This document shows positions 47,551-55,109 of a DNA stretch of 64,000 bases, one piece after another. Made by a program: the position numbers and the translations under genes. A model generated the notes under the pieces. The model did no database searches and was not told the DNA's origin. It worked only from the letters and a program-made list of their open reading frames with translations. This DNA comes from Rosistilla ulvae (GTDB lineage Bacteria; Planctomycetota; Planctomycetia; Pirellulales; Pirellulaceae). The stretch is taken from positions 2,418,001 to 2,482,000 of the forward strand of contig NZ_CP036261.1 in NCBI RefSeq assembly GCF_007741475.1, read 5' to 3'. Each line of letters opens with the position of its first letter. Positions within the stretch are counted from its first letter, which is position 1.

Positions 47551-50514
47551 ATGCTATTGCGATCACCTATCGGATTGCCCGGTCTGTTCGTCCTCTTTGT
47601 GCTGCTATCCGCCTCCACGTTGGTCTCCCAGGAAGCCGACCGTCCGCTGCCAGCGGGCGAGGCGGCCCAGACGATGCAGGTTCCTCCCGATTTCCAAGTG
47701 GAATTGTTCGCGGGTGAACCCGCTGTCCAGCAACCTATCGGTTTTTGCATCGACGACCGCAATCGGTTGTGGGGCGCCGAAGCGTATGCCTATCCGGTGC
47801 ATGGGACCGGCAAGAGCGACCGGATCGTGATCCTTGAGGACAGTGACGGGGATGGCCGACACGATCGGCGGACTCTCTTTTACGAAGGGCTGAACTACGT
47901 CACTGGCATCGAAGTTGGATTCGGTGGCGTTTGGGTGATGTCTCCGCCGTCGATGTTGTTCATTCCCGATCGCAACGCCGACGACATACCCGATGGGCCG
48001 CCGCAGGTGATCCTGGATGGGTTTGGCAACCACGCCAACGCCCACAATCTGGCAAACGGTTTCGCCTGGGGCCCCGATGGTTGGCTGTATGGCACGCACG
48101 GGCGAACCAATTGGTCGATGATCGGTCGACCGGGAACCGCCGAAGCCGATCGTCAACGGTTCGACGGCGGCGTCTATCGATACCATCCGGTGCAGCATCG
48201 CTGGGAAGCGTATGCCGACGGGACAACCAATCCATGGGGCATCGATTGGAACGATCTGGGGCATGCGTTCATCTGCAACTGTGTCAATCCGCATCTGTTT
48301 CAAGTGATCCAAGGAGCTCATTACGAACCGTGGCGGGGCCGCAAATCGAGCCAGCATGCGTATCAGCGAATCGATACGATCGCCGACCATCTGCACTATG
48401 TCGGGATCAGCGATGTTCGTCGCGGGATCGGTTCGGCCGACGAAGATGCCGCCGGCGGCGGACACGCGCATTGCGGCACGATCATCTATCTGGGCGACGC
48501 GTTGCCCGCCCCCTACCGCAACACGTTGATGACGAACAATCTGCATGGCCGCCGGATTAACAACGACATCCCGCGACGCAGCGGTTCGGGCTACATCGCT
48601 TCCCACGGTCCCGACCTGATGCGTTCGCAAGACCCTTGGTTTATGGGAGTCACGTTGGCGTATGGCGCTGCGGGAGAGATCTATGTCAGCGATTGGAGCG
48701 ACACCGGGGAATGCCACAGCGTGCGGAACACTCAGCGGCAAACGGGCCGAATCTTTCGAATCACCTACAAGCAGGAGACGATCCCTCGCGTCGATCTAGC
48801 GCGTTATTCCGACGACCAATTGGTCGAGGCTCAGTTGCACGATAACGACTGGCACGTTCGCCATGCCCGGCGGCGGTTGCAGGAACGGGCTGCCAGTGGA
48901 GCGGATATGCGGAAGGTCCATCGCGAATTACATCAGATGTTTCTTTCGCAAACCGCGGCACCGAAGCGATTGCGGGCGCTCTGGGCACTGCACGTCACCG
49001 ATGGCGCGTCGGACGAATGGTTGACCGAATTGCTGGACGATCCCGAGGAAGCGATCCGGTCGTGGGCGATCACGCTGTTGTGCGAAGATCACCAACCGCC
49101 CACCGCAGCGCTGGCAGCGATGCTCGAACTGGCGGCGTCCGGTGACTCGCCGTTGGTCCGGTTATCGATCACCAGCGCGCTGCAGCGGATGCCGCTAGCG
49201 AAGCGTTGGGAACTGGTCGAAGCGTTGGCACGGCGATCCGAAGACGCCAGCGATCAGAATCTACCGTTGATGTTATGGTACGCCACCGAACCGTTGATCG
49301 ACGACGATCTGGCACGCTACGTCCGGCTGGCAACAAAAGCTGAAATCCCGCGATTGCGGATCAACATCGCTCGGCGGATCGCATCGTCGTCGCTCGCCGA
49401 ACCGGGCGTTCCGCTGCTGATCGATCGGATTTCGGAGAAACTGATCGACGCCGCCGTGGCCGCCAACGTGCTGGATGGTTTGTTGGAAGGGATGCGCGGA
49501 CGCAAGCTTGCGTTGCCAGCGAATTGGCCCGACGCCTACGCATCGTTTCAAACCAGCGACAGCGGCGACGTGCGGTCGCTGGCGACGCGGGTCGCGTTGG
49601 CCTTAAACGATCCCGGTGCGATCGCGCTGTTGCGACGCGTCGCCATCGATCGACAGGCTGCGGCGGTCGATCGCAATCAAGCGATCGAAGCGTTGGTCGC
49701 GCGTGGCGCTGCCGGTTTGGATACCGATCTGCTCTCCTTGCTCGATGACCCTACAGTCCGTCGCGCGGCGATTCGTGGGTTGGCCCGATATGCCAACGAA
49801 ACGACAGCGGCGAGATTGATCGCAGCCTATCCAAAATGGGAACCGATCGAACAACAGGATGTTTTGCAGACGCTTGCGTCGCGCGCCACGTGGGCTAGCG
49901 ATCTAATGGCGGCTATCGACGACAAACAGATCTCCGCTCGCGATCTGACTGCCTTTACCGCTCGCCAATTGCGTTCACTCAATAACAACCAAGTCTCCGC
50001 GGACTTGGACCGCTTGTGGGGCAAAGCGCGTCCGGCGGGGGAAGATCGGCAAAAACAGATCGCCAGCTACAAAAAATGGCTGACCGCTGAATTGATTGCC
50101 ACTGCCGACACGACGCGGGGCCGCGAGTTGTTCACCAAGAACTGCGCCACGTGCCACAAGTTCTTCGGCAGCGGAGGTGACATCGGGCCGGACATCACCG
50201 GCGCCCAACGCAGCAACCTCGATTATCTGTTGGAGAATATCGTCGATCCCAGCGCGGCGGTCGCCAAAGACTATCGGATGCAGGTGTTGCAATTGATCGA
50301 CGGTCGCGTGATCACCGGATTGGTGGAATCGTCCGACGACCAATCGATCACCATTCGCACGGTCAACGATCGCAGCACGATCTTGCGCGACGATATCGAT
50401 CTACAAACCGAATCGCCCGTATCGATCATGCCTAGCGGGCTGTTGGATCCGATGACCGAGGCGGATGTCCGCGATCTGATCGGATACCTGCAACAACGAC
50501 ATGCGGTGCCGTAG
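47551..50514 (+). CDS. PVC-type heme-binding CxxCH protein with beta-propeller
   Basis: A 987-residue secreted protein. The ATG at 47551 gives a signal peptide (SPIGLPGLFVLFVLLSASTL). The N-terminal half is a sugar-dehydrogenase-like beta-propeller (WGAEAYAYPVHGTG, FAWGPDGWLYGTHGRTNW, IYVSDWSDTGECH), followed by helical HEAT-like repeats (about 400-810). The C-terminal cytochrome c-like domain has CATCH at residues 865-869, then DIGPDITGAQRSNLDYLLENIVDPSA. It covalently binds one heme c. These proteins are numerous in Planctomycetes and probably take part in oxidising polysaccharide-derived sugars. The physiological substrate is unknown. Confidence 0.93.
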   Translation: MLLRSPIGLPGLFVLFVLLSASTLVSQEADRPLPAGEAAQTMQVPPDFQVELFAGEPAVQQPIGFCIDDRNRLWGAEAYAYPVHGTGKSDRIVILEDSDGDGRHDRRTLFYEGLNYVTGIEVGFGGVWVMSPPSMLFIPDRNADDIPDGPPQVILDGFGNHANAHNLANGFAWGPDGWLYGTHGRTNWSMIGRPGTAEADRQRFDGGVYRYHPVQHRWEAYADGTTNPWGIDWNDLGHAFICNCVNPHLFQVIQGAHYEPWRGRKSSQHAYQRIDTIADHLHYVGISDVRRGIGSADEDAAGGGHAHCGTIIYLGDALPAPYRNTLMTNNLHGRRINNDIPRRSGSGYIASHGPDLMRSQDPWFMGVTLAYGAAGEIYVSDWSDTGECHSVRNTQRQTGRIFRITYKQETIPRVDLARYSDDQLVEAQLHDNDWHVRHARRRLQERAASGADMRKVHRELHQMFLSQTAAPKRLRALWALHVTDGASDEWLTELLDDPEEAIRSWAITLLCEDHQPPTAALAAMLELAASGDSPLVRLSITSALQRMPLAKRWELVEALARRSEDASDQNLPLMLWYATEPLIDDDLARYVRLATKAEIPRLRINIARRIASSSLAEPGVPLLIDRISEKLIDAAVAANVLDGLLEGMRGRKLALPANWPDAYASFQTSDSGDVRSLATRVALALNDPGAIALLRRVAIDRQAAAVDRNQAIEALVARGAAGLDTDLLSLLDDPTVRRAAIRGLARYANETTAARLIAAYPKWEPIEQQDVLQTLASRATWASDLMAAIDDKQISARDLTAFTARQLRSLNNNQVSADLDRLWGKARPAGEDRQKQIASYKKWLTAELIATADTTRGRELFTKNCATCHKFFGSGGDIGPDITGAQRSNLDYLLENIVDPSAAVAKDYRMQVLQLIDGRVITGLVESSDDQSITIRTVNDRSTILRDDIDLQTESPVSIMPSGLLDPMTEADVRDLIGYLQQRHAVP

Positions 50515-50518
50515 CTGT

Positions 50519-51043
50519 TTATCCGATCCGGACCAGGTTCTCGCGATAATCGCGAGCTCGACAGACGTAGCGCTCGGCGGTCTTGGCTAGATTTTCGATC
50601 TCGTCTTCGGTAAGTTCTCGGACTCGCTTCGCCGGAGCACCGAGGATCAGCGAGTTTTCGGGAAAGGTTTTCCCTTCGGTGATCAGAGCGCCGGCGCCGA
50701 CCAGCGAATTGCGGCCGATCACGGCGCGGTTGAGCACGATCGCTTGCATCCCGATCAATGCTCCGTCTTCGATCGTGCAACCGTGCAGCGTCGCTTGGTG
50801 TCCGATCGTGACGCCTTCGCCGACGGTCAACGGGCAGCCCGGGTCGGTGTGCATCACCGTCCCATCTTGGACGCTGCTGCGGGGGCCGATGTCGATCAAT
50901 TCGATGTCGCCTCGCAAAACCGCTCCCGGCCAAACGCTCGCCTCGGCACCGATCGCAACGCGCCCGATCACCGTCGCCTCCTCGGCAATAAAACAGTCGG
51001 GAGTTAGTTCGGGGGTGCGGTCGCCAAGTCGATAGATCGCCAT
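50519..51043 (-). CDS. Gamma-carbonic anhydrase family protein
   Basis: A 174-residue left-handed beta-helix trimer protein. Hexapeptide repeats run through the chain (TVIGRVAIGAEASVWPGAVLRGDIE). The zinc ligand histidines are in VMHTD and GHQATLHGC, at the spacing of gamma-class carbonic anhydrases (Cam, YrdA, PaaY). Active-site Arg and Asp residues are kept (LRGD). It converges on the cytochrome gene with 4 nt between stops. Some relatives are not carbonic anhydrases, so activity needs testing. Confidence 0.9.
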   Translation of the reverse strand: MAIYRLGDRTPELTPDCFIAEEATVIGRVAIGAEASVWPGAVLRGDIELIDIGPRSSVQDGTVMHTDPGCPLTVGEGVTIGHQATLHGCTIEDGALIGMQAIVLNRAVIGRNSLVGAGALITEGKTFPENSLILGAPAKRVRELTEDEIENLAKTAERYVCRARDYRENLVRIG

Positions 51044-51202
51044 GAGTGGATGGTTCCTGAAGAGTGAAGTTTCGTGGTGCGGAGTCGATGCGACCGCGAT
51101 TGTACCTCAGTAGCTCAAATCGGGGACCGGTATGAAAGGGACTTGCGTAGTCGCGACGCTAGCAATGCTAGCACGACGCGCAAGCGAGTGTTCTTTCTTT
51201 TA

Positions 51203-51263
51203 GTCGCCTTTCGCTCTGCGAAAGTGCGTTTGTGGTGCGTTCTTTCGCGGAGCGAAAGACGAT
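51203..51263. repeat. Palindromic repeat, copy 1
   Basis: 61-bp imperfect palindrome: a 22-nt arm (51203-51224) starting GTCGCCTTTCGCTC pairs with 51242-51263 over a 17-nt loop. Several mismatches are found in the outer right arm (CGAT instead of CGAC). It closely resembles copy 2. Confidence 0.7.
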
Positions 51264-51370
51264 CAACGTTGGGACGCTAGCGTTACTAGCACGACGCGCG
51301 GGCGAGTGTTCCTACCGGTTGAGGGAGCGGTGCGCGATCACTCGCTAGCGCTTCGTGCTGGTATGGGGAT

Positions 51371-51431
51371 TGTCGCCTTTCGCTCTGCGAAAGTGCGTTT
51401 GGGGGGCGTTCTTTCGCGGAGCGAAAGGCGA
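51371..51431. repeat. Palindromic repeat, copy 2
   Basis: 61-bp palindrome: 51371-51392 pairs with 51410-51431 with one mismatch in 22, loop 17 nt (51393-51409). It is in the same orientation as copy 1 at 168 nt distance. It is probably a REP/MITE-like intergenic repeat. Confidence 0.75.
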
Positions 51432-51526
51432 CCAACCTCGATTTGCAGTCGACCTCTCCTCCGTTGGGTTGCTATAGGAGAGGGAGACAGTTTTGTATCC
51501 GATTCGAGCCCAGAGAACTTCCGCCG

Positions 51527-53200
51527 ATGTTGCGCTCTCACATCTTCCGACAGCCCACCGGTTCCCGAGCTTTCGCCCTCGCGATGATCGGATTGTTTGC
51601 GATCGCCAACGGATGCTCTGAGCGCGCGGCCGAAGAGACGCCGCTGCGGTATGAAAACTACGAGAACCCCGAGGCGGATGCGGCTGCGATGCGGTCTTCC
51701 GCTGATTCGCAAGGTCTGCCCGCACCGTCACCTGCTCCATTGGACCCACCACAAATCACGCGAGCCGAATCGCTGCCGAAGTTCGCTCCTTCGGCCAAGG
51801 CGCCCACGATGACAAAGGCTCCGCAACCGCAAGCGATGAGCGTTCCCAGAGCGGGTTCGGCAGCCGCTAGTTCGGACGTCGTTACGTCTCAGGCACAACG
51901 GATCGAATATTCCGCAGCCCCAGCCGAGCAGGTGGCTCCCGAAACAGGCGCCCATCTGCAGCGGCTGCCGGCGGGAGCGGAGCACGATGCCGAGGCCGGT
52001 TTTGCGACAGTCGAGGTCTTTTATGCGACCGATCGGATGCGGACCGAAGTGCCCTTATCGTCGTATCAGATCAGCGGACAGAAGTCGGCGTTCATGATGT
52101 TGGCAGGTTTGGCGGTCGTCGTCGCCCTGTATGGACTCTTCAAATTGATCACTGGGCAAGCGCGTGTCGGTACGGTCGCGATGCTGGCCTCTTGTTTTCT
52201 GGGCGTGTTGGCGACCGGCTGGATCGCGATGGGGCAAGCGAATATCGAGAAACAAGGGGTCACCTACAACGGTGATCGGGGAACGTTGGTCCGCGGGATC
52301 TGCGAAGTCACCGTGCCCGACACGCACCAACGCGGGCTGGTCGAACGCCCCAGCCTGCTGCGATTCGAGCTGCGCGAAGATCAAACCAAACACATGGTGC
52401 TGACCAGTGCCACCGAACTCGCACAGGAAGACTTTCGTCAGCGGTTGTCCGATCGCGTCGCCAGCGCACCCGAGAGCGACCTACTGGTCTTCATCCACGG
52501 ATACAACGTCGATTTCGAATCCGCTGTGCAACGGACTGCTCAGATCGCCGTCGATCTTCCTTTTGAAGGAGTTCCCGTCTGTTACAGCTGGCCCAGTCAA
52601 GCGTCGTTGGTCGGATACACCGTCGACGAAAACAACTCCGAATGGACGATCGCCCACTTAAAAGAATTCCTGCTGGAATTGGTGCAGGAGAGTGGTGCGA
52701 AAAGCGTCAACGTGGTCGCTCACAGCATGGGGAATCGCCCGATGACTGCGGTGATGCAGCAGATCGGTTGGGAGTTGAATGATGACGCCGCAGCTCCATT
52801 CGATCGGGTCGTGCTGGCCGCTCCCGATGTCGATGCCGATCGGTTCCGCCGCGATCTGGTTCCGCCGCTGTTGCGCGTTGCCAACCAAGTGACGCTGTAT
52901 GCGTCGAGCGATGATCAAGCGTTGATCGCCAGCAAGAAAGTCCACGGCCATCCGCGAGCGGGAGAGAGTGGCGATCAGATCGTGGTGGTCGAGGGGATCG
53001 AAACGATCGACGTCAGCGGAATCGATCTAAGTCTGCTGGGCCACAGCTACTACGGCGATAACGAAACGATGCTTCGCGATCTGTATGAACTCGTCCGCCA
53101 ACGTCTGCCAGCGCCGCAGCGCGCGATGTTGATCGCGCGCGAAGCTGGCGAGCTGGTCTATTGGCAGTTGGCCCAGCAACAAGGTGCAACGGGCCGTTAA
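51527..53200 (+). CDS. DUF900 alpha/beta-hydrolase lipoprotein with inserted membrane hairpin
   Basis: A 557-residue protein from the ATG at 51527. The N-terminal signal ends FAIANGCSE, a lipobox-like site. A low-complexity Pro/Ala/Ser linker to about residue 160 leads to FYATDRMRTEVP, the DUF900 N-terminal strand. Then comes a pair of membrane helices (about 187-232: AGLAVVVALYGLFKLITG and MLASCFLGVLATGWIAMG) inserted before YNGDRGTLVRG. The hydrolase core has LLVFIHGYNVDF and the nucleophile elbow AHSMGNR (Ser400), so a triad is likely. The substrate is unknown. Only the N-terminal strand precedes the hairpin; the rest of the hydrolase follows it. Confidence 0.82.
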   Translation: MLRSHIFRQPTGSRAFALAMIGLFAIANGCSERAAEETPLRYENYENPEADAAAMRSSADSQGLPAPSPAPLDPPQITRAESLPKFAPSAKAPTMTKAPQPQAMSVPRAGSAAASSDVVTSQAQRIEYSAAPAEQVAPETGAHLQRLPAGAEHDAEAGFATVEVFYATDRMRTEVPLSSYQISGQKSAFMMLAGLAVVVALYGLFKLITGQARVGTVAMLASCFLGVLATGWIAMGQANIEKQGVTYNGDRGTLVRGICEVTVPDTHQRGLVERPSLLRFELREDQTKHMVLTSATELAQEDFRQRLSDRVASAPESDLLVFIHGYNVDFESAVQRTAQIAVDLPFEGVPVCYSWPSQASLVGYTVDENNSEWTIAHLKEFLLELVQESGAKSVNVVAHSMGNRPMTAVMQQIGWELNDDAAAPFDRVVLAAPDVDADRFRRDLVPPLLRVANQVTLYASSDDQALIASKKVHGHPRAGESGDQIVVVEGIETIDVSGIDLSLLGHSYYGDNETMLRDLYELVRQRLPAPQRAMLIAREAGELVYWQLAQQQGATGR

Positions 53201-53209
53201 CGCGGATAC

Positions 53210-53773
53210 TTAAGCTCGCGACAGGAACTCGCCGGTCCGAGTATCGACTTTGATCCGTTCCCCGTCTTTGATGTACTCGGGAACTTGGATCACCAACCCG
53301 GTCTCCAAGGTTGCCGGTTTGCTGCGCGAGGTGGCTGAATTGCCTTTGACCGCTGGATCGCACTGGGTGATATCCATCTCGACCGACGCGGGCAATTCCA
53401 AGCCGACCGGACCGTCGTTGTAGATCAGAGCGCGGATCCCTTCGAGTCCTTCGGACAAGTAGAGCAATTGGTCGCCGACATCATCCAGGTTCATTGCGTA
53501 CTGGTTATAGTTTTCGGTATCCATCAGATGGATCTGTTCGGCGTCGCGATACATCACCTGGACATCGCGTTTGTGGAAATCGGCCATCTCCAACGCGTCG
53601 GTCCCCTTGAGTGTGAGATCGACCTTCTGCCGGCTGACCAGATTGCGGCCGCGAAACTTGTACAGCGTTGCCGCTCCCCGCGCCGATGGCGTCTGCACCT
53701 GAATCCCCAGAATCAACAAAGGATCGCCATTGTAAACGACGACCGTACCGGTTTTGATTTCTTTTGCTTGCAT
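53210..53773 (-). CDS. efpL: EF-P-like protein EfpL (YeiP)
   Basis: A 187-residue EF-P paralogue. The tip reads TPSARGAATLYKF, with Arg (instead of Lys) at the modification position, as in the EfpL/YeiP branch. Three domains are present, ending in VPEYIKDGERIKVDTRTGEFLSRA. It helps translation of polyproline and other stalling motifs and does not need beta-lysylation. It converges on the DUF900 gene. Together with efp (22.8 kb) it gives this genome two EF-P paralogues. Confidence 0.92.
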   Translation of the reverse strand: MQAKEIKTGTVVVYNGDPLLILGIQVQTPSARGAATLYKFRGRNLVSRQKVDLTLKGTDALEMADFHKRDVQVMYRDAEQIHLMDTENYNQYAMNLDDVGDQLLYLSEGLEGIRALIYNDGPVGLELPASVEMDITQCDPAVKGNSATSRSKPATLETGLVIQVPEYIKDGERIKVDTRTGEFLSRA

Positions 53774-53851
53774 GTTCTGCTGACGAAAGGGAGAGAGGAG
53801 CTGGGGACAAAAACGCGATTCGCCAGCGAAGGCGGTCTTCGCGGCTGGGGG

Positions 53852-54094
53852 CTACCAGGGGCCGTCTTCCTCACCGGGATCGACGCCATCGCGCGAGCCG
53901 TTGATCGATTCGAGGACGCTGTCGCGCTCGGCTCGCGAAGCCCAAACCGATTCGTCCAATTCGAGGCGGACTTCGTATTGGCCTTCGCGGGTGCAGTCCT
54001 CTTCGCCACAAAAGTGCGGCGTGTCAGCGACCCACATGATCCGATACAGCGGAACATGTTTGTCGTCGATCAAGATGGTGATTGAATTATTCAT
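53852..54094 (-). CDS. Small CxxxxC-containing hypothetical protein
   Basis: An 80-residue protein from the ATG at 54092-54094, with GGGAG 10 nt upstream. It starts with a strand NNSITILIDDKHVPLYRIMW, then HFCGEEDC (a Cys pair that could bind a metal or form a disulfide), EVRLELDESVWASR, and an acidic tail (DGVDPGEEDGP). No family is recognised. It lies between efpL and proC on the same strand. Confidence 0.6.
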   Translation of the reverse strand: MNNSITILIDDKHVPLYRIMWVADTPHFCGEEDCTREGQYEVRLELDESVWASRAERDSVLESINGSRDGVDPGEEDGPW

Positions 54095-54184
54095 GACTGT
54101 AACACTCCCAAAAACAAGAATATCGCGTAACCGAACGGGGTTCAGCAAGCCGCCAGAGTCGATTGCGAGACAAAAAAATTGCGA

Positions 54185-55000
54185 TCAGCCTTTGCCCAGT
54201 TCTTCACCGCGAAGGGCGGCGGCTTGGACAGCGGAGATCAAGGTGTTTCGCAGTCCACCGCGCTCCAAGGCGGCGATCCCGGCGATCGTGGTCCCGCCGG
54301 GACTGGCGACAGCGTCTTTGAGGACTGCGGGGTGCGAGCCGGTCTGTTGGATAAGGGTTGCGGTTCCTAGCACCGTCTGCGTCGCCAGCTGCATCGCCAG
54401 GTCGCGTGGTAACCCCGACAACACGCCGCCATCGGCCAAGGCTTCGATGATCATGCAGACATAGGCCGGCCCGCTGCCGCTGACTCCGGTGACCGCATCC
54501 ATCAATTTGTCGTCAACGCGGAACGCTTTGCCGACCGAGGAGAGCATTCCGTCGACATAGGCTGCGTCTTCACTGCTGACATCGTCGCCACAGCAGTAGG
54601 CGCTGGCACCGGCACCAACCAGAGAAGGAGTGTTGGGCATCACGCGGACTACGCGGCTGCAGCCGAATTGGCGGACCAGCGTCCCCAATTGAATCCCCGC
54701 CGCGACCGAGATCAGCAGCGACTTGCGGGCTGTTCGTTTTAATTCCGCAACGACCGCCGGAACGCCGTGCGGCTTGATCGCCAACAGGACGACATCGGCT
54801 GCTTCCACAGCGGTCTTGCTGTCGGCGGTGACCTTGGCCTGCGGAACGTTCTGTTTCCACCAAGCCTGCGAATCGGTGTTCCGATCTCCCACGGTGACCC
54901 GGTCGGCTGTCGTGAAACCTGCGTCGATCATTCCCTGGACCAACGCCCGCCCCATCTTTCCGCCACCGATCAGTGCAAGTTGCGGTTTGGTACTTTCCAT
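54185..55000 (-). CDS. proC: Pyrroline-5-carboxylate reductase
   Basis: A 271-residue enzyme performing the last step of proline biosynthesis. N-terminal NAD(P)-binding LALIGGGKMGRALVQGM, then the C-terminal signature AVTGVSGSGPAYVCMIIEALADGGVLSGLPRDLA and the conserved SPGGTTIAG loop. The ATG at 54998-55000 gives the usual length; the frame is open 16 codons further. It lies upstream of the small Cys-containing gene and efpL on the same strand. Confidence 0.95.
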   Translation of the reverse strand: MESTKPQLALIGGGKMGRALVQGMIDAGFTTADRVTVGDRNTDSQAWWKQNVPQAKVTADSKTAVEAADVVLLAIKPHGVPAVVAELKRTARKSLLISVAAGIQLGTLVRQFGCSRVVRVMPNTPSLVGAGASAYCCGDDVSSEDAAYVDGMLSSVGKAFRVDDKLMDAVTGVSGSGPAYVCMIIEALADGGVLSGLPRDLAMQLATQTVLGTATLIQQTGSHPAVLKDAVASPGGTTIAGIAALERGGLRNTLISAVQAAALRGEELGKG

Positions 55001-55109
55001 GGATCGTGAACTTTTAAGAGAGTGCAAGTAGGTCGCGGACCGGTACATTCCAGGACGCGCCTATAGCGTACCGGTTCCTCGGCAACCGACTCAACACCCC
55101 TTGATCCAG

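Larger units (their letters stand above)
51044..51526. other. Intergenic region with palindromic repeats
   Basis: About 480 bases with no supported gene. It holds two copies of a palindromic repeat (51203-51263 and 51371-51431) and two copies of a GACGCTAGC...CGACGCGC segment near 51158 and 51271. It presumably also holds the promoter of the downstream hydrolase and of the carbonic-anhydrase-like gene. Confidence 0.6.

Noticed and set aside
47605-48741. 378-codon open frame on the minus strand
   Set aside because: It is antisense to the PVC cytochrome propeller domain and has no recognisable motif.
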